From positions 1 to 45,575 of the forward strand of contig SLPX01000169.1 of assembly GCA_007131745.1 (NCBI GenBank): a stretch of 45,575 nt of DNA, given 5' to 3'. The position numbers and the translations under genes are program-made. Source of the DNA: Myxococcales bacterium (GTDB lineage Bacteria; Myxococcota; Polyangia; HGW-17; SLPX01). The notes beneath the pieces are model-generated. The model searched no databases, had not been told where the DNA came from, and saw only the letters and a list, made by a program, of their open reading frames with translations. Below, piece after piece: positions 17,793 to 26,453 of the stretch (positions are counted from its first letter, which is position 1; every line of letters begins with the position of its first letter).

Positions 17793-20516
17793 ATGGCGAA
17801 ATCCAAGATCAAACCAGCCGTTTCCCGCGGAAAGTTCCAAGGGTTGTTCCTTACGTACGGATCGGCCGCTCTTTTAGTTGCGCTATTGTTTTCAGCGAAA
17901 ATGAATGCTTTTGCAAAACCACGTGGGGACAGCGACTTATTCTTTTCCAGAAGCGTTCCTCAAAGGGAAAGGGAAGTCCTGTACCGGCAGGACTACAAAC
18001 GCATTGCGGTTCCGCTGACCGGCCCGCGTACGAATGGAGTGTTGTCACCGTTTCTAAACCGCCATGGACTCAGAATTGTCACGGTTCAAGAAATATCATC
18101 TCAAAACGTCTCAGTAGTTACATTGGGACCATCTTCAAGACTGAAAACTTCCCTTGATTCAGCCTTGCAGTTTTTTCAAAAGATGTCCGAAGAACTCCAG
18201 CTTCCCTGGATAGGTCCCGTTTTTTTCAGGGGACGCGCCACGACCGTTCCCACGGGAAGATTGTGGATCTATTTTCCCGAAGCCACATCCATGAAAATGA
18301 TGGAAAAAACCCTCCAAAGAATGGGACTCGGCCTCCATGAAAAATTACCTTCCGCATCAGGAGCACTTGCAGCCGCTGTCTGCAAAAAACCATGCGGCGA
18401 AATCATCGAAAAAGCTCATGCCCTTGCATCCCTCCACGGCATCAAGGTGGTTCCTGAATTGATGAGAGAATACTTCCCGGTGATGAAACCTTCGGATACC
18501 TACTATGAACTCCAGTGGTACCTGAACAACACCGGAAACAACGTTACTTCACCTTTCAGTGGTGAATTCATTCCATCCACTCCGCTTGCAGACATCGGGG
18601 CCGAAGCAGCCTGGGATCAAACCACCGGAGACACGTCGGTAATCATTGGAATCATAGATTCTGGAATCGACTGCACTCATCACGAGTTCGCGGGCAAATG
18701 TCTTGAAGGGTTGAACGCCATCAAGAATGAACCGGGCGGAGAGCCGCCGGATCCAACAATAGATATGAGCGCGGGCCACGGCACTTCAGTGGCTTCGGTT
18801 GCCGCCGCGGCAATTGACGAAGAAGGCGTCGTGGGGGTGTGTCCGGAATGCATGGTAGTGCCGATTCTGCTTCTCAAAAGAGCGACCTTTCTAACCGATG
18901 CCATGAAGTTGAGGGCATTCGTCCACGCTGTCGAGCAGGGAGCGGCGATTATCAACAACTCCTGGGGTCCGGCGGGGGAAGGTTTCTACGTGCCGCCTTC
19001 AAACGGCGAGCTGGAAGGAATGGAATACGCTCTCATCCACGGCAGGGGCGGCCTCGGAACACTGGTTGTCTACGCAGCGGGCAATTCAAACCAGTCCACA
19101 TCCTACCTCGGACACCTGCAGACGGCTTTTCCCAATGTCATAGCCGTCTCCGCGGTCAACCAGTTTGACATGAGAAGCGAGTACAGCAATTTCGGCAGCC
19201 ATGTAACCCTTTGCGCACCATCCAACTCAACCTATCTGAGTCCATCGATATACGCCGCTGAAATCACCGGTAACGGAAATATCAACGGAAACTATACATC
19301 TTTTTTTGGTGGAACGTCCTCGGCAGCGCCGGTAGTCTCTGGCGTGGCGGGACTTGTTCTAGCGGTGGCGCCGGAACTCGACGCGGCCGAACTCATAGAG
19401 GTTTTGATTGCAACAGCAGACAAGATCGATCCGGACGGCGGGCGCTGGGATGAATTCGGGCACTCAATCAAGTATGGATACGGAAGAGTAAATGCGGCCA
19501 GAGCCGTGCTCTATGCACAGGGTTTGGATGATCGTCCATGGTGTGACAACCCGGCAGCAGTGGATGATTGCGACACTCATTTCGATGAAAACTGCGACGG
19601 CTACATAAATGAAGGTTGTTTTATTTCACCGTCCATGGGGACCCTCTGCACCGAACCGGAATCATGCGGAACCGAAAACTATTGGGAATGTCCCGCAGCG
19701 GGAAAACAACGAGGTCTGTGCACATACAATTGCATGGAAAGACCATGCTCTCCCGGTTCCGTGTGCGTGGACGGAAAATGCAGCCCTGAGTGCGCTGAAA
19801 CTTCCGAATGCCCGAACGACTTCGTATGCAGCAAAGACGAACTCGGCGTCTGCCTGCCTTCATGCAGCTCTGATGAAGACTGCGCGGATGACGAGTTTTG
19901 TGACATGGACAAGGAAATATGCAGGATGGCGACCGACGGCAAGGTCGGCTCCCGTTGCAGTGAACCCGAGGATTGCGTTGACGGCGGTTTTTGCCTGAGC
20001 GAAATGATGGGATTTCCCGAAGGTTACTGCACCCGGTCGTGTGTGAACGACGATAACTGCGACGACACGGATCGCTGCGTACTGATCACAAGCCATGGAA
20101 GTTTTTGTTACAAGGGCTGCATCATGGACGGAGATTGCCGGGAAAATTACCTCTGCCAACAATCCGGCCCGAGAGCGGGAACGTGCTACAAGCATTGCGA
20201 GCGGGACGATCACTGCACAGGAGGCGATCCCGGGTGGGAGGGCATTGTGTGCGATATATCTTCGGGAAGATGCATAGACGAACGGGAACCCGACGCGGGT
20301 GTTCCGGATGCATCATTTCCCGAAGCCGGTGCCCATGATGGGGGAGGGTTCGGTGACGGCTCGGTCCAAGACGGAGGAGTCGATGAAAGTGACCGAAGCA
20401 GCGGCTGCAGCTGCAAAATTCAATCTCGCCCGAAAAAAACCAACCTCCCCCTGTTGCCAATATTGCTGATAATCGGTTTCTTTTATAAACAGCGCCGGGC
20501 CGGAACGCGTAAATAA
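17793..20516 (+). CDS. Secreted subtilisin-like serine protease with Cys-rich region and MYXO-CTERM-like tail
   Basis: 907 residues from the ATG at 17793, preceded by ggagg. An N-terminal hydrophobic segment serves as signal peptide. A prodomain-like region is followed by a full S8 catalytic triad: Asp289 (IIDSGID), His329 (AGHGTSVAS) and Ser509 (GTSSAAP), with oxyanion Asn in AAGNSN. After about residue 580 there is a MopE-like segment (DENCDGYINEGC), then about 230 residues of Cys-rich repeats, an Ala/Gly/Asp-rich linker, and a C-terminal Cys motif (SGCSCK), hydrophobic helix (LPLLPILLIIGFF) and basic end (RRAGTRK). That tail resembles the MYXO-CTERM sorting signal. It is probably surface-anchored and degrades external protein. 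Confidence 0.92.
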   Translation: MAKSKIKPAVSRGKFQGLFLTYGSAALLVALLFSAKMNAFAKPRGDSDLFFSRSVPQREREVLYRQDYKRIAVPLTGPRTNGVLSPFLNRHGLRIVTVQEISSQNVSVVTLGPSSRLKTSLDSALQFFQKMSEELQLPWIGPVFFRGRATTVPTGRLWIYFPEATSMKMMEKTLQRMGLGLHEKLPSASGALAAAVCKKPCGEIIEKAHALASLHGIKVVPELMREYFPVMKPSDTYYELQWYLNNTGNNVTSPFSGEFIPSTPLADIGAEAAWDQTTGDTSVIIGIIDSGIDCTHHEFAGKCLEGLNAIKNEPGGEPPDPTIDMSAGHGTSVASVAAAAIDEEGVVGVCPECMVVPILLLKRATFLTDAMKLRAFVHAVEQGAAIINNSWGPAGEGFYVPPSNGELEGMEYALIHGRGGLGTLVVYAAGNSNQSTSYLGHLQTAFPNVIAVSAVNQFDMRSEYSNFGSHVTLCAPSNSTYLSPSIYAAEITGNGNINGNYTSFFGGTSSAAPVVSGVAGLVLAVAPELDAAELIEVLIATADKIDPDGGRWDEFGHSIKYGYGRVNAARAVLYAQGLDDRPWCDNPAAVDDCDTHFDENCDGYINEGCFISPSMGTLCTEPESCGTENYWECPAAGKQRGLCTYNCMERPCSPGSVCVDGKCSPECAETSECPNDFVCSKDELGVCLPSCSSDEDCADDEFCDMDKEICRMATDGKVGSRCSEPEDCVDGGFCLSEMMGFPEGYCTRSCVNDDNCDDTDRCVLITSHGSFCYKGCIMDGDCRENYLCQQSGPRAGTCYKHCERDDHCTGGDPGWEGIVCDISSGRCIDEREPDAGVPDASFPEAGAHDGGGFGDGSVQDGGVDESDRSSGCSCKIQSRPKKTNLPLLPILLIIGFFYKQRRAGTRK

Positions 20517-20545
20517 AACCGGTTTTCTCAACATAACAAATCCCC

Positions 20546-20579
20546 TTGACAGTACTAACTAGACAGCTTACTAGTTAGT
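20546..20579 (+). promoter_or_regulatory. Promoter element and palindromic operator of the Phd/PIN pair
   Basis: A perfect 9-base inverted repeat (actaactag at 20554-20562, ctagttagt at 20571-20579) with an 8-base spacer sits immediately before the ATG at 20581. A consensus -35 hexamer ttgaca lies at 20546-20551; the -10 would fall inside the right arm (tactag is only a weak match). Phd-type antitoxins bind such palindromes to repress their own operon. There is no Shine-Dalgarno between the palindrome and the ATG, so the transcript may be leaderless. Confidence 0.6.
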
Positions 20580-20580
20580 T

Positions 20581-20817
20581 ATGGCCAAGTTCAAAAAAAT
20601 AGGCATATTCGAATCCAAAGCCAAGCTTTCCGAGTTGATTCAACGCGTTCTGGCTGGGGAGCGATTCTATATTACCCGCCGCGGCAAGAAAGTAGCCCAA
20701 CTCGGCCCGGTAGAGGAAGAAAAGAAACCTCTTGTACGGGGCGCTGCGAAGAACCGCGATTATCAAATGGTTGCGGATTTTGATGAGCCCATCAATGAGA
20801 TGAAGGACTATATGTGA
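20581..20817 (+). CDS. Phd/YefM-family antitoxin
   Basis: 78 residues. It has the short Phd/YefM fold: IGIFESKAKLSELIQRVLAG (DNA-binding N-terminus, normally 'dAk..LseLl..v..Ge') and YITRRGKKVAQLGPV, followed by a C-terminal extension that should bind and neutralise the toxin. Its last codons overlap the start of the PIN gene by 4 bases (gtgagc), the usual coupled layout of type II toxin-antitoxin operons. It probably represses its own promoter through the adjacent palindrome. Confidence 0.9.
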   Translation: MAKFKKIGIFESKAKLSELIQRVLAGERFYITRRGKKVAQLGPVEEEKKPLVRGAAKNRDYQMVADFDEPINEMKDYM

Positions 20818-21206
20818 GCGGAGTTCTCCTCGACACCCACGCGTTTTGCTGGTTTGTTTTTGATGATCCCCGCCTGTCCGGCAAAGGAGCGGCAGTAATT
20901 GAAGACAGGAAGATCATCAAATACCTCAGCGTGGCAAGCCTCTGGGAAATCGTCATCAAATCACAGATTGGAAAGCTGTCTCTTGGAATGGATCTCGAGT
21001 TTTTTTTCAATGATCATGTAACCGGCCGGGATCTGGAATTGCTAGATATCGAAGTTCGGCACTTATTGGAGTATGACGGGTTGGCGCTGATCCATCGAGA
21101 TCCCTTCGACAGGCTGCTGGTTGCCCAGGCGCGTGTCACGGGTTTGCCCGTGGTGACATCCGACCCTGTTTTTGAGCGATACGAAGTCAAGGTTATATGG
21201 GATTGA
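20814..21206 (+). CDS. PIN-domain toxin (VapC-like ribonuclease)
   Basis: 130 residues starting at a GTG that overlaps the antitoxin stop. PIN-domain acids are in place: VLLDTHAFCW (first Asp), SLWEIVIK (Glu), then HRDPFDRLLVAQA and VTSDPVF (last Asp). Such proteins are Mg-dependent ribonucleases that cleave tRNA or rRNA when freed from the antitoxin. The partner is Phd-type rather than VapB-type, a common pairing. The product ends normally and all four acidic positions are present, so it should be active. Confidence 0.92.
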   Translation: MSGVLLDTHAFCWFVFDDPRLSGKGAAVIEDRKIIKYLSVASLWEIVIKSQIGKLSLGMDLEFFFNDHVTGRDLELLDIEVRHLLEYDGLALIHRDPFDRLLVAQARVTGLPVVTSDPVFERYEVKVIWD

Positions 21207-21306
21207 CCTGCGTAATTAACCGCTTCGCCATGTTTTGCTGCATGATGTTTCCTGGACCGAATGACTCTGAATCTGCCTCAGGTGGAAACACAAAATCCGG
21301 ATGTCC

Positions 21307-21339
21307 GTACAGATTTCAAATTGAATTTGAAATTTGTAC
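21307..21339. repeat. Near-perfect 33-base palindrome after the PIN gene
   Basis: Arms of 16 bases with a single central base: gtacagatttcaaatt and its near-complement aatttgaaatttgtac, with one wobble position. It lies 100 bases after the PIN stop. There is no T-run following it, so it is not a standard intrinsic terminator; a cruciform, protein-binding site or decayed terminator are possible. Confidence 0.6.
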
Positions 21340-21467
21340 GCATGTGGCAATTTTGTATATCTTCGTGACAAAACCATGACCCTTCTCAGATATACACACT
21401 GACATTTCATTTTTGCTTTCAGCGATACGGCTGGAAAACTTTTTTGAGAAAAAGTATTTACGAATCC

Positions 21468-22127
21468 ATGAAGACAGAAAAACAAATCATGGAAAACGGC
21501 TTCAGTTCCAGCGAAGAAACCGCACACGCCATAACACATGGATTCGGTATCGTGATGGGTCTGGCTGCGCTCTCCGCTCTTGTAACATCTTCTGCAAAAC
21601 AAGGAGACCCGTGGAAAATAGTCAGTTTTGCAATATACGGAGCCTCCCTTGTCTTTTTGTATACAGCCTCAACGCTTTATCATGCGGGAAAATCCGATAG
21701 AACAAAGGCGTTTTTAAGAAAATTCGATCACGCTGCGATTTTCGTTTTGATAGCCGGCACCTACACGCCTTTCGCTCTCATAACCCTTCGTGGCCCATGG
21801 GGCTGGACCATTTTCGGAATACTCTGGGCGATGGCCATAGCTGGAATTACCTTGAAACTGTTGTTTTTCGGCCGTTGGAATGCTCTTTCAATAGTATTCT
21901 ACCTTGTTATGGGCTGGATTGGTTTGATAGCTATGCATGAACTGTTTGCAACCCTTTCCCGGTCCGGCTTGATATGGCTTTTCGCGGGTGGGTTCAGTTA
22001 TACAATCGGAGTGATCTTCTATTCCTGGAAAAGCCTCCCCTTCAATCACACAATTTGGCACCTTTTCGTTCTTGGCGGCAGCATATCGCACCTCATGGGC
22101 TTCTACCTTCACGTGCTAAACTCATGA
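21468..22127 (+). CDS. Hemolysin III / PAQR-family membrane protein
   Basis: About 219 residues from the ATG at 21468; an upstream in-frame TTG at 21444 and an ATG at 21489 are alternatives. Seven hydrophobic segments and the family metal-site motifs are visible: EETAHAITHGFG near the N-terminus, STLYHAG, KFDHAAIFVLIAGTYTPF, and the C-terminal HTIWHLFVLGGSISH. These His residues form the zinc site of the CREST/PAQR superfamily (YqfA, HlyIII). The cellular function in bacteria is unresolved, and the hemolysin name is historical. It converges with the RNase P RNA gene. Confidence 0.93.
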   Translation: MKTEKQIMENGFSSSEETAHAITHGFGIVMGLAALSALVTSSAKQGDPWKIVSFAIYGASLVFLYTASTLYHAGKSDRTKAFLRKFDHAAIFVLIAGTYTPFALITLRGPWGWTIFGILWAMAIAGITLKLLFFGRWNALSIVFYLVMGWIGLIAMHELFATLSRSGLIWLFAGGFSYTIGVIFYSWKSLPFNHTIWHLFVLGGSISHLMGFYLHVLNS

Positions 22128-22280
22128 ACCACCCGCCCGTTTACAAGCAAAACCTGGATTTCCTTTTCCAGCTTTTCACTCAAGATATGCAATTTGTTGC
22201 CACTGTTCATAGCACTCGATTTGATTAGTAGATGGCGCCGGGCCGAAACGCGAAAACGATCATAACAATTGTGATGGGGT

Positions 22281-22687
<407 letters not shown>

Positions 22688-22929
22688 AATAGATCACTTA
22701 ATCCCTTCCAAAAACACTGTCAACTCCTCTTCGACTCCCTCTTGCGGCTTCTGTCCATAAGGGTTGCTCAGGATCGATCCTGGGAACTTATTCTTGAGTC
22801 AGCCCTTATGTCCGCAACCCGACCCCAACGCATCATACATGGAAATTCAAACAGAAACTCACATTCCAGGGGCTCTTTCCGGTAATAAAACAGCTCTGGT
22901 CCGGTGCATTCATCCACAAGGAAACGCAT
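22688..22929. other. Intergenic region upstream of rnpB, no gene seen
   Basis: This stretch lies between the 5' end of rnpB and the DUF433 gene, both on the minus strand. It should hold the rnpB promoter. It contains no recognisable toxin partner for DUF433 and no tRNA that I can find. Confidence 0.5.
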
Positions 22930-23178
22930 TTACGCGGGCTCCACGGCTAATGGCATAAACGCGGTGCTTTCCAGCGTTTTGGTTGCAAATAGAATGCAAG
23001 CTTGAATATCTTCGCGGGTGAGGCCCTTATACTCTTGAAGAACCTCCTCCACCGTTGTTCCATGCGCCAACAGATTCAGAATGTATTCAACCGTCAGCCG
23101 CGTCCCGCGAATGATGGGTTTCCCAACCATAACCTTAGGGTTAACGGTAATCCGTTCCAGCAATTTTTCGTCATTCAT
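22930..23178 (-). CDS. DUF433-domain protein (antitoxin-like)
   Basis: 82 residues. It has the DUF433 signature: RITVNPKVMVGKPIIRGTRL near the N-terminus, then VEYILNLLAHGTTVEEVLQEY and LTREDIQACILFA, a winged-helix fold. DUF433 genes are commonly paired with a DUF5615 PIN-like toxin immediately downstream. Here the downstream side is rnpB and no partner is visible, so this is a solitary copy, possibly left over from a lost toxin-antitoxin pair. Confidence 0.9.
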   Translation of the reverse strand: MNDEKLLERITVNPKVMVGKPIIRGTRLTVEYILNLLAHGTTVEEVLQEYKGLTREDIQACILFATKTLESTAFMPLAVEPA

Positions 23179-23520
23179 TACAATTCTCGGTCTATTGCGG
23201 CATATTCCGCACGATGCTGTGCCTCACCTGCCGAAATGGAGCGCTGCGAAATTCCGGTCAGGTTGGGTCGATTTTCCGGCAACTTTTTGAGAAAAGTGGA
23301 TCAAAGCGCCCTTTCAACGGAAATTTAGGAAAGGAAAGAACGATCTGTCAAGATACATGTCGCAAAAACCAACACTCCCTGATTCTACCCTGTAGAAAAG
23401 CACCCGGTGCTGAAGGTTAATTCCAGTGATCCACCTGATTAAAACATCGATTTATATCGAAATATTTTTGGAGTATAAGTGGGATCTGCGAATCTTGAAT
23501 TGTTTTTTGGAGATTCTGAC
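23179..23520. other. Intergenic region, no gene seen
   Basis: This 342-base, partly AT-rich stretch lies between the DUF433 gene and the decayed Cys-rich gene. I see no RNA gene. Its end (ttggagattctgac) provides a plausible ribosome-binding site for the ATG at 23521. Confidence 0.5.
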
Positions 23521-23710
23521 ATGAAAATTTATTCTTCCTTCCTGCTTTTACCGGGATACCGGTGGTTTCTGTCAATGGCGGCATGACATACACGAGTGGG
23601 AGAAATGCATCCAGCCCGGATACATGTGTTCAGAACACGCGCCTTGTTGCGAAACAGATGATGTGCCCATGACATGCGAGTCGGGGCGTTGCGTTCACGT
23701 GACGGATTAG
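23521..23710 (+). pseudogene. Decayed remnant of a small Cys-rich exported protein
   Basis: An ATG at 23521 with ggag upstream begins a signal-peptide-like start (MKIYSSFLLL) but stops after about 21 codons. In the next frame, open from 23525 to the stop at 23708-23710, a Cys-rich peptide is encoded (KCIQPGYMCSEHAPCC, then MTCESGRCVHVTD) that resembles the Cys modules of neighbouring exported proteins. A frameshift or internal deletion joining the two halves explains both. I call this a pseudogene. A sequencing error in a small real gene is the alternative. Confidence 0.45.
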
Positions 23711-23803
23711 GCCGGGTTTGCATGTTGTTGGGGAAAAAAATGTGGCGCACATAATTTTCGAGGCTACAAAGTAGTGAAACACAAAACACAAAGGAGGAAA
23801 AAC

Positions 23804-24592
23804 ATGCAAACAAAAAAAGCGATGCCATTCCTGTTCGTCGCGCTTCTTTTTGCGGCGGGTTGTCGCAATGCAAGCGGTGATGGAAAGGAAGAACCCACGG
23901 AAAGGGCGCCGGCCCAAATTGTGGAATTGCGCCACAGGGTATTGCCCGCGGCAAAGGCGGAAACTCCGGCTGAAACAGAAACCGTGGAAACGGCCGCGAT
24001 AGGCCGGGTCGCTCCCGACTTCGAGTTACCGGCTTATCATAACGGCGAATTCACGGAAGTGAAGCTTTCAGATCTGCGGGGAAAGTGGGTCCTGGTCTGT
24101 TTCTATCCGGGTGATTTCACATTCGTCTGAGCGACGGAATTGTCGGCGGTCGCCGACCAGTATTCCGAATTGCAAAAACTTGGAGCCGAAGTACTCGCAA
24201 TCAGTGTAGACAGCAAGTTCGTTCACAAGATGTGGGATGAACACGAACTGCAAAAAATGGTAAAAGGGGGAGTGCCTTTTCCAATGCTTTCCGACGCAGG
24301 CGGTTTTGTCGGACGAAAATACGGCGTGTATCGACCCGACAGGGGCGTAAACATCAGGGGCCGCTTCCTTATCGATCCCGACGGAGTGATCCAGGCGATG
24401 GAAGTCCTGGCGCCGCCCGTGGGCCGCAGAATCGAAGAATCCATACGACAACTTCAGGCATTTCAGCTTGTCAGAAAAACAAAGGGCAAGGAGGTCTGCC
24501 CGGCCGGATGGAAACCCGGCAGAAAAACACTGAAACCCAGCCCGGATCTCGTGGGCAACGTCTGGAAAGTCTGGAAACCGGGCGAGGAGTAG
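23804..24592 (+). CDS. Selenocysteine-containing lipoprotein peroxiredoxin (AhpC/Prx1 type)
   Basis: Start ATG 23804 has aaggagg upstream. 262 residues if the UGA at 24128-24130 is read as selenocysteine (position 109). The frame runs through: signal peptide with lipobox-like FAAGC (Cys20), a spacer, then [62 protein letters not shown] and the resolving Cys motif [12 protein letters not shown] (Cys232). The canonical peroxidatic motif is DFTFVCPTEL, so UGA sits exactly at the catalytic Cys. A SECIS-like hairpin follows 11 nt later. The enzyme should reduce peroxides in the periplasm, anchored to a membrane. selA, selB, selC and selD must lie elsewhere. Confidence 0.9.
24142..24157 (+). promoter_or_regulatory. 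Bacterial SECIS-like hairpin in the peroxiredoxin mRNA
   Basis: Six perfect base pairs (gtcggc with gccgac) close a ggtc loop. The stem begins 11 nt after the UGA. The E. coli fdhF minimal SECIS is a short upper stem-loop placed 11 nt after UGA with an essential GU in its apical loop, so both spacing and loop match. It would recruit SelB with Sec-tRNA. Confidence 0.8.
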
Positions 24593-24717
24593 CCCGAAGC
24601 CCTAACCCCCAAAATCTATTTTCCATATCCCCGAAGCGATATCGGCAAACCTCTTTTGCCTGACATCTATCTTCTTTTCATCCCAAAAATCGTAATGGTA
24701 AGCAACGTCCGCTACGG

Positions 24718-26139
24718 TCAAAATTCCCAGCAAACCTTCCGGGTCGCGGAGGGATCCCAAGAGGGCAAATCGCATTTGTAGCCATCGTTGGCTCGGCATT
24801 GGCCGACATTGGAGCACTGGGCCATGCATGCGCCCAGGTCCGCTCCCAGGTCGAAGTCTACGCAGACATTTCCGGCCGGACAATTGTCCTTGGAAAGAGA
24901 ACAAGGACTCATGCAATATCCGTTCTTCGGATTTTTGGTGTCGGGATCCTCTGCAACGCAGAAACCCCGGCAGTCAGAGTCATTTGTACATGGAGCTCCA
25001 TTCATGCTTCCCGAAACAGAGCCTGTGCACATTCCGCTGTATCGTTGGCAGTTTTCTCCGTGACATTGGCCGTCATCGTCACAGTTAGGAAAACAGATAG
25101 AGCCGCTTGTCTCCGTGGGAAAACAGGAGTAGCCGGGCCGGCAATCCGAAGTCTCCTGGCAGGATGCAAAACACAAGTGGCCCATAATCGGCACGGACAG
25201 GCAGAGATTTCCCGACCCACAGTCGTTTATGTTTGATGGATTGCAATCCTGCGTGCAGCACCCCTTTGGCCATCCGGCGATATTTTCCGCCAGGCAGTTG
25301 CCCGATTCACAGTCGTCGTTCGATATGCAAAGCTCTCCCGTAACTCCGCCCGCTGAACACAGCGACGTGTCCAATCGACAATCTGGTGTGCATTTCAGAT
25401 CTCCATGGCCAAATCCGAGAGTTTGGCAACTCGTTCCGGAAGGAACCGCCCCATCGCATTCCTCGCCGAATTGGTCATCCAGGATTCCGTCCCCGCAAAC
25501 CGGCAAAGAACAATCCGTCCTGCACGCATTCGGAGTCGTATCGCTGTTGGATGCACCGTCGTCACACTCCTCGCCGAATTGGTCATCCAAGATTCCGTCC
25601 CCGCATCGCGGCAAGCTGCAGTTTGTACGGCATGCATTCGGAGTCGTATCGGAATTGTCTTCCCCTTCGTCGCACTCCTCGCCGGGATCCAATTCACCGT
25701 TTCCACATGTTTCTAATACATAACACCCCGTGGTATCGAAACGGCATTCTCCGTCACAAGACAAAACACCTCCCGCGTACCCCAAACTCTCGCAGTCTTT
25801 TCCTCTCAAATCATCGCCGTCACAATCCTCTCCATGGTCGGCTACACCATCGCCACATGTACTGGAAACACAACCAGATGAATCTATCCTACAATCCTTT
25901 GTGCAAACCAGTGTGCCTTGTCCGAGTCCCAATGACTCACACGTCCGTCCACCGAAATCAAGACCGTCACACTCTTCACCATCCTCGAGAATACCATTGC
26001 CGCATGTAACTTCTGATCCTCCCGAGATCCCACCGGTGTCAAAAACACAGGACGATAGATGAATCCAGAAGCCGAGAAACAAAACACTACAAATTGCACA
26101 AAAAAACCCCAAACGCTTGTAATTTTTACTATTTTTCAT
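24718..26139 (-). CDS. Cys-rich lipoprotein with DUF4215-type repeats
   Basis: About 473 residues from the ATG at 26139, which has ggaag 8 bases upstream. The signal peptide ends in a lipobox (HLSSC) and is followed by tandem Cys repeats of the type CGNGILEDGEECD and CGDGILDDQFGEECDDG, each about 35-40 residues; five or six copies are visible and two adjacent ones are almost identical. The second half has different Cys modules (CISNDDCESGNC, CTNDSDCRGFC). This is the DUF4215/Myxococcus Cys-rich repeat architecture found on deltaproteobacterial surfaces. It is divergent from the microcompartment operon. Function is unknown. Confidence 0.87.
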   Translation of the reverse strand: MKNSKNYKRLGFFCAICSVLFLGFWIHLSSCVFDTGGISGGSEVTCGNGILEDGEECDGLDFGGRTCESLGLGQGTLVCTKDCRIDSSGCVSSTCGDGVADHGEDCDGDDLRGKDCESLGYAGGVLSCDGECRFDTTGCYVLETCGNGELDPGEECDEGEDNSDTTPNACRTNCSLPRCGDGILDDQFGEECDDGASNSDTTPNACRTDCSLPVCGDGILDDQFGEECDGAVPSGTSCQTLGFGHGDLKCTPDCRLDTSLCSAGGVTGELCISNDDCESGNCLAENIAGWPKGCCTQDCNPSNINDCGSGNLCLSVPIMGHLCFASCQETSDCRPGYSCFPTETSGSICFPNCDDDGQCHGENCQRYSGMCTGSVSGSMNGAPCTNDSDCRGFCVAEDPDTKNPKNGYCMSPCSLSKDNCPAGNVCVDFDLGADLGACMAQCSNVGQCRANDGYKCDLPSWDPSATRKVCWEF

Positions 26140-26315
26140 GACATCGCTTCCTGGTTCAGTTGTCGGCCACAAAATTGGCACATCAACAATTTACCAATAC
26201 ATATGGAGACCATCACATTTTTGGGAAATTTTCCACTCAATTTGTTGACGCGTTGCAATGAAAACTTTCTTCAGAATCTGTGACCCGGAGATGAGTTGAA
26301 AGATTGTCACTCAAC

Positions 26316-26381
26316 TTTTTGTGGTTGACAACTAACCACCCAAAAAGCTTAGATTCTCCGGCCGCTTTTGTTCACGTGAAC
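26316..26381 (+). promoter_or_regulatory. Candidate promoter and palindromic operator of the microcompartment operon
   Basis: A ttgaca hexamer at 26325-26330 is followed after 18-19 bases by ttagat/tagatt (26349-26355), a plausible sigma-70-type promoter. An imperfect hairpin (tttttgtggtt pairing with aaccacccaaaaa, 26316-26346) overlaps the -35. A perfect 12-base palindrome, gttcacgtgaac, lies at 26370-26381, near or just after the expected transcription start. It has the central CG symmetry typical of LacI-type operators. No regulator gene is adjacent. Confidence 0.5.
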
Positions 26382-26453
26382 GTTTTAGAACTTGGATGGT
26401 TTTGATCAGGTTTCAAAATCTAATTGTAAAAAAGATGTACAAGCTTGGATCCC

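Noticed and set aside
24128..24130. In-frame TGA in the peroxiredoxin gene read as a frameshift or nonsense mutation
   Set aside because: The frame continues without shift, the TGA is exactly at the catalytic Cys codon, and a hairpin with correct spacing follows. Selenocysteine explains all of this.
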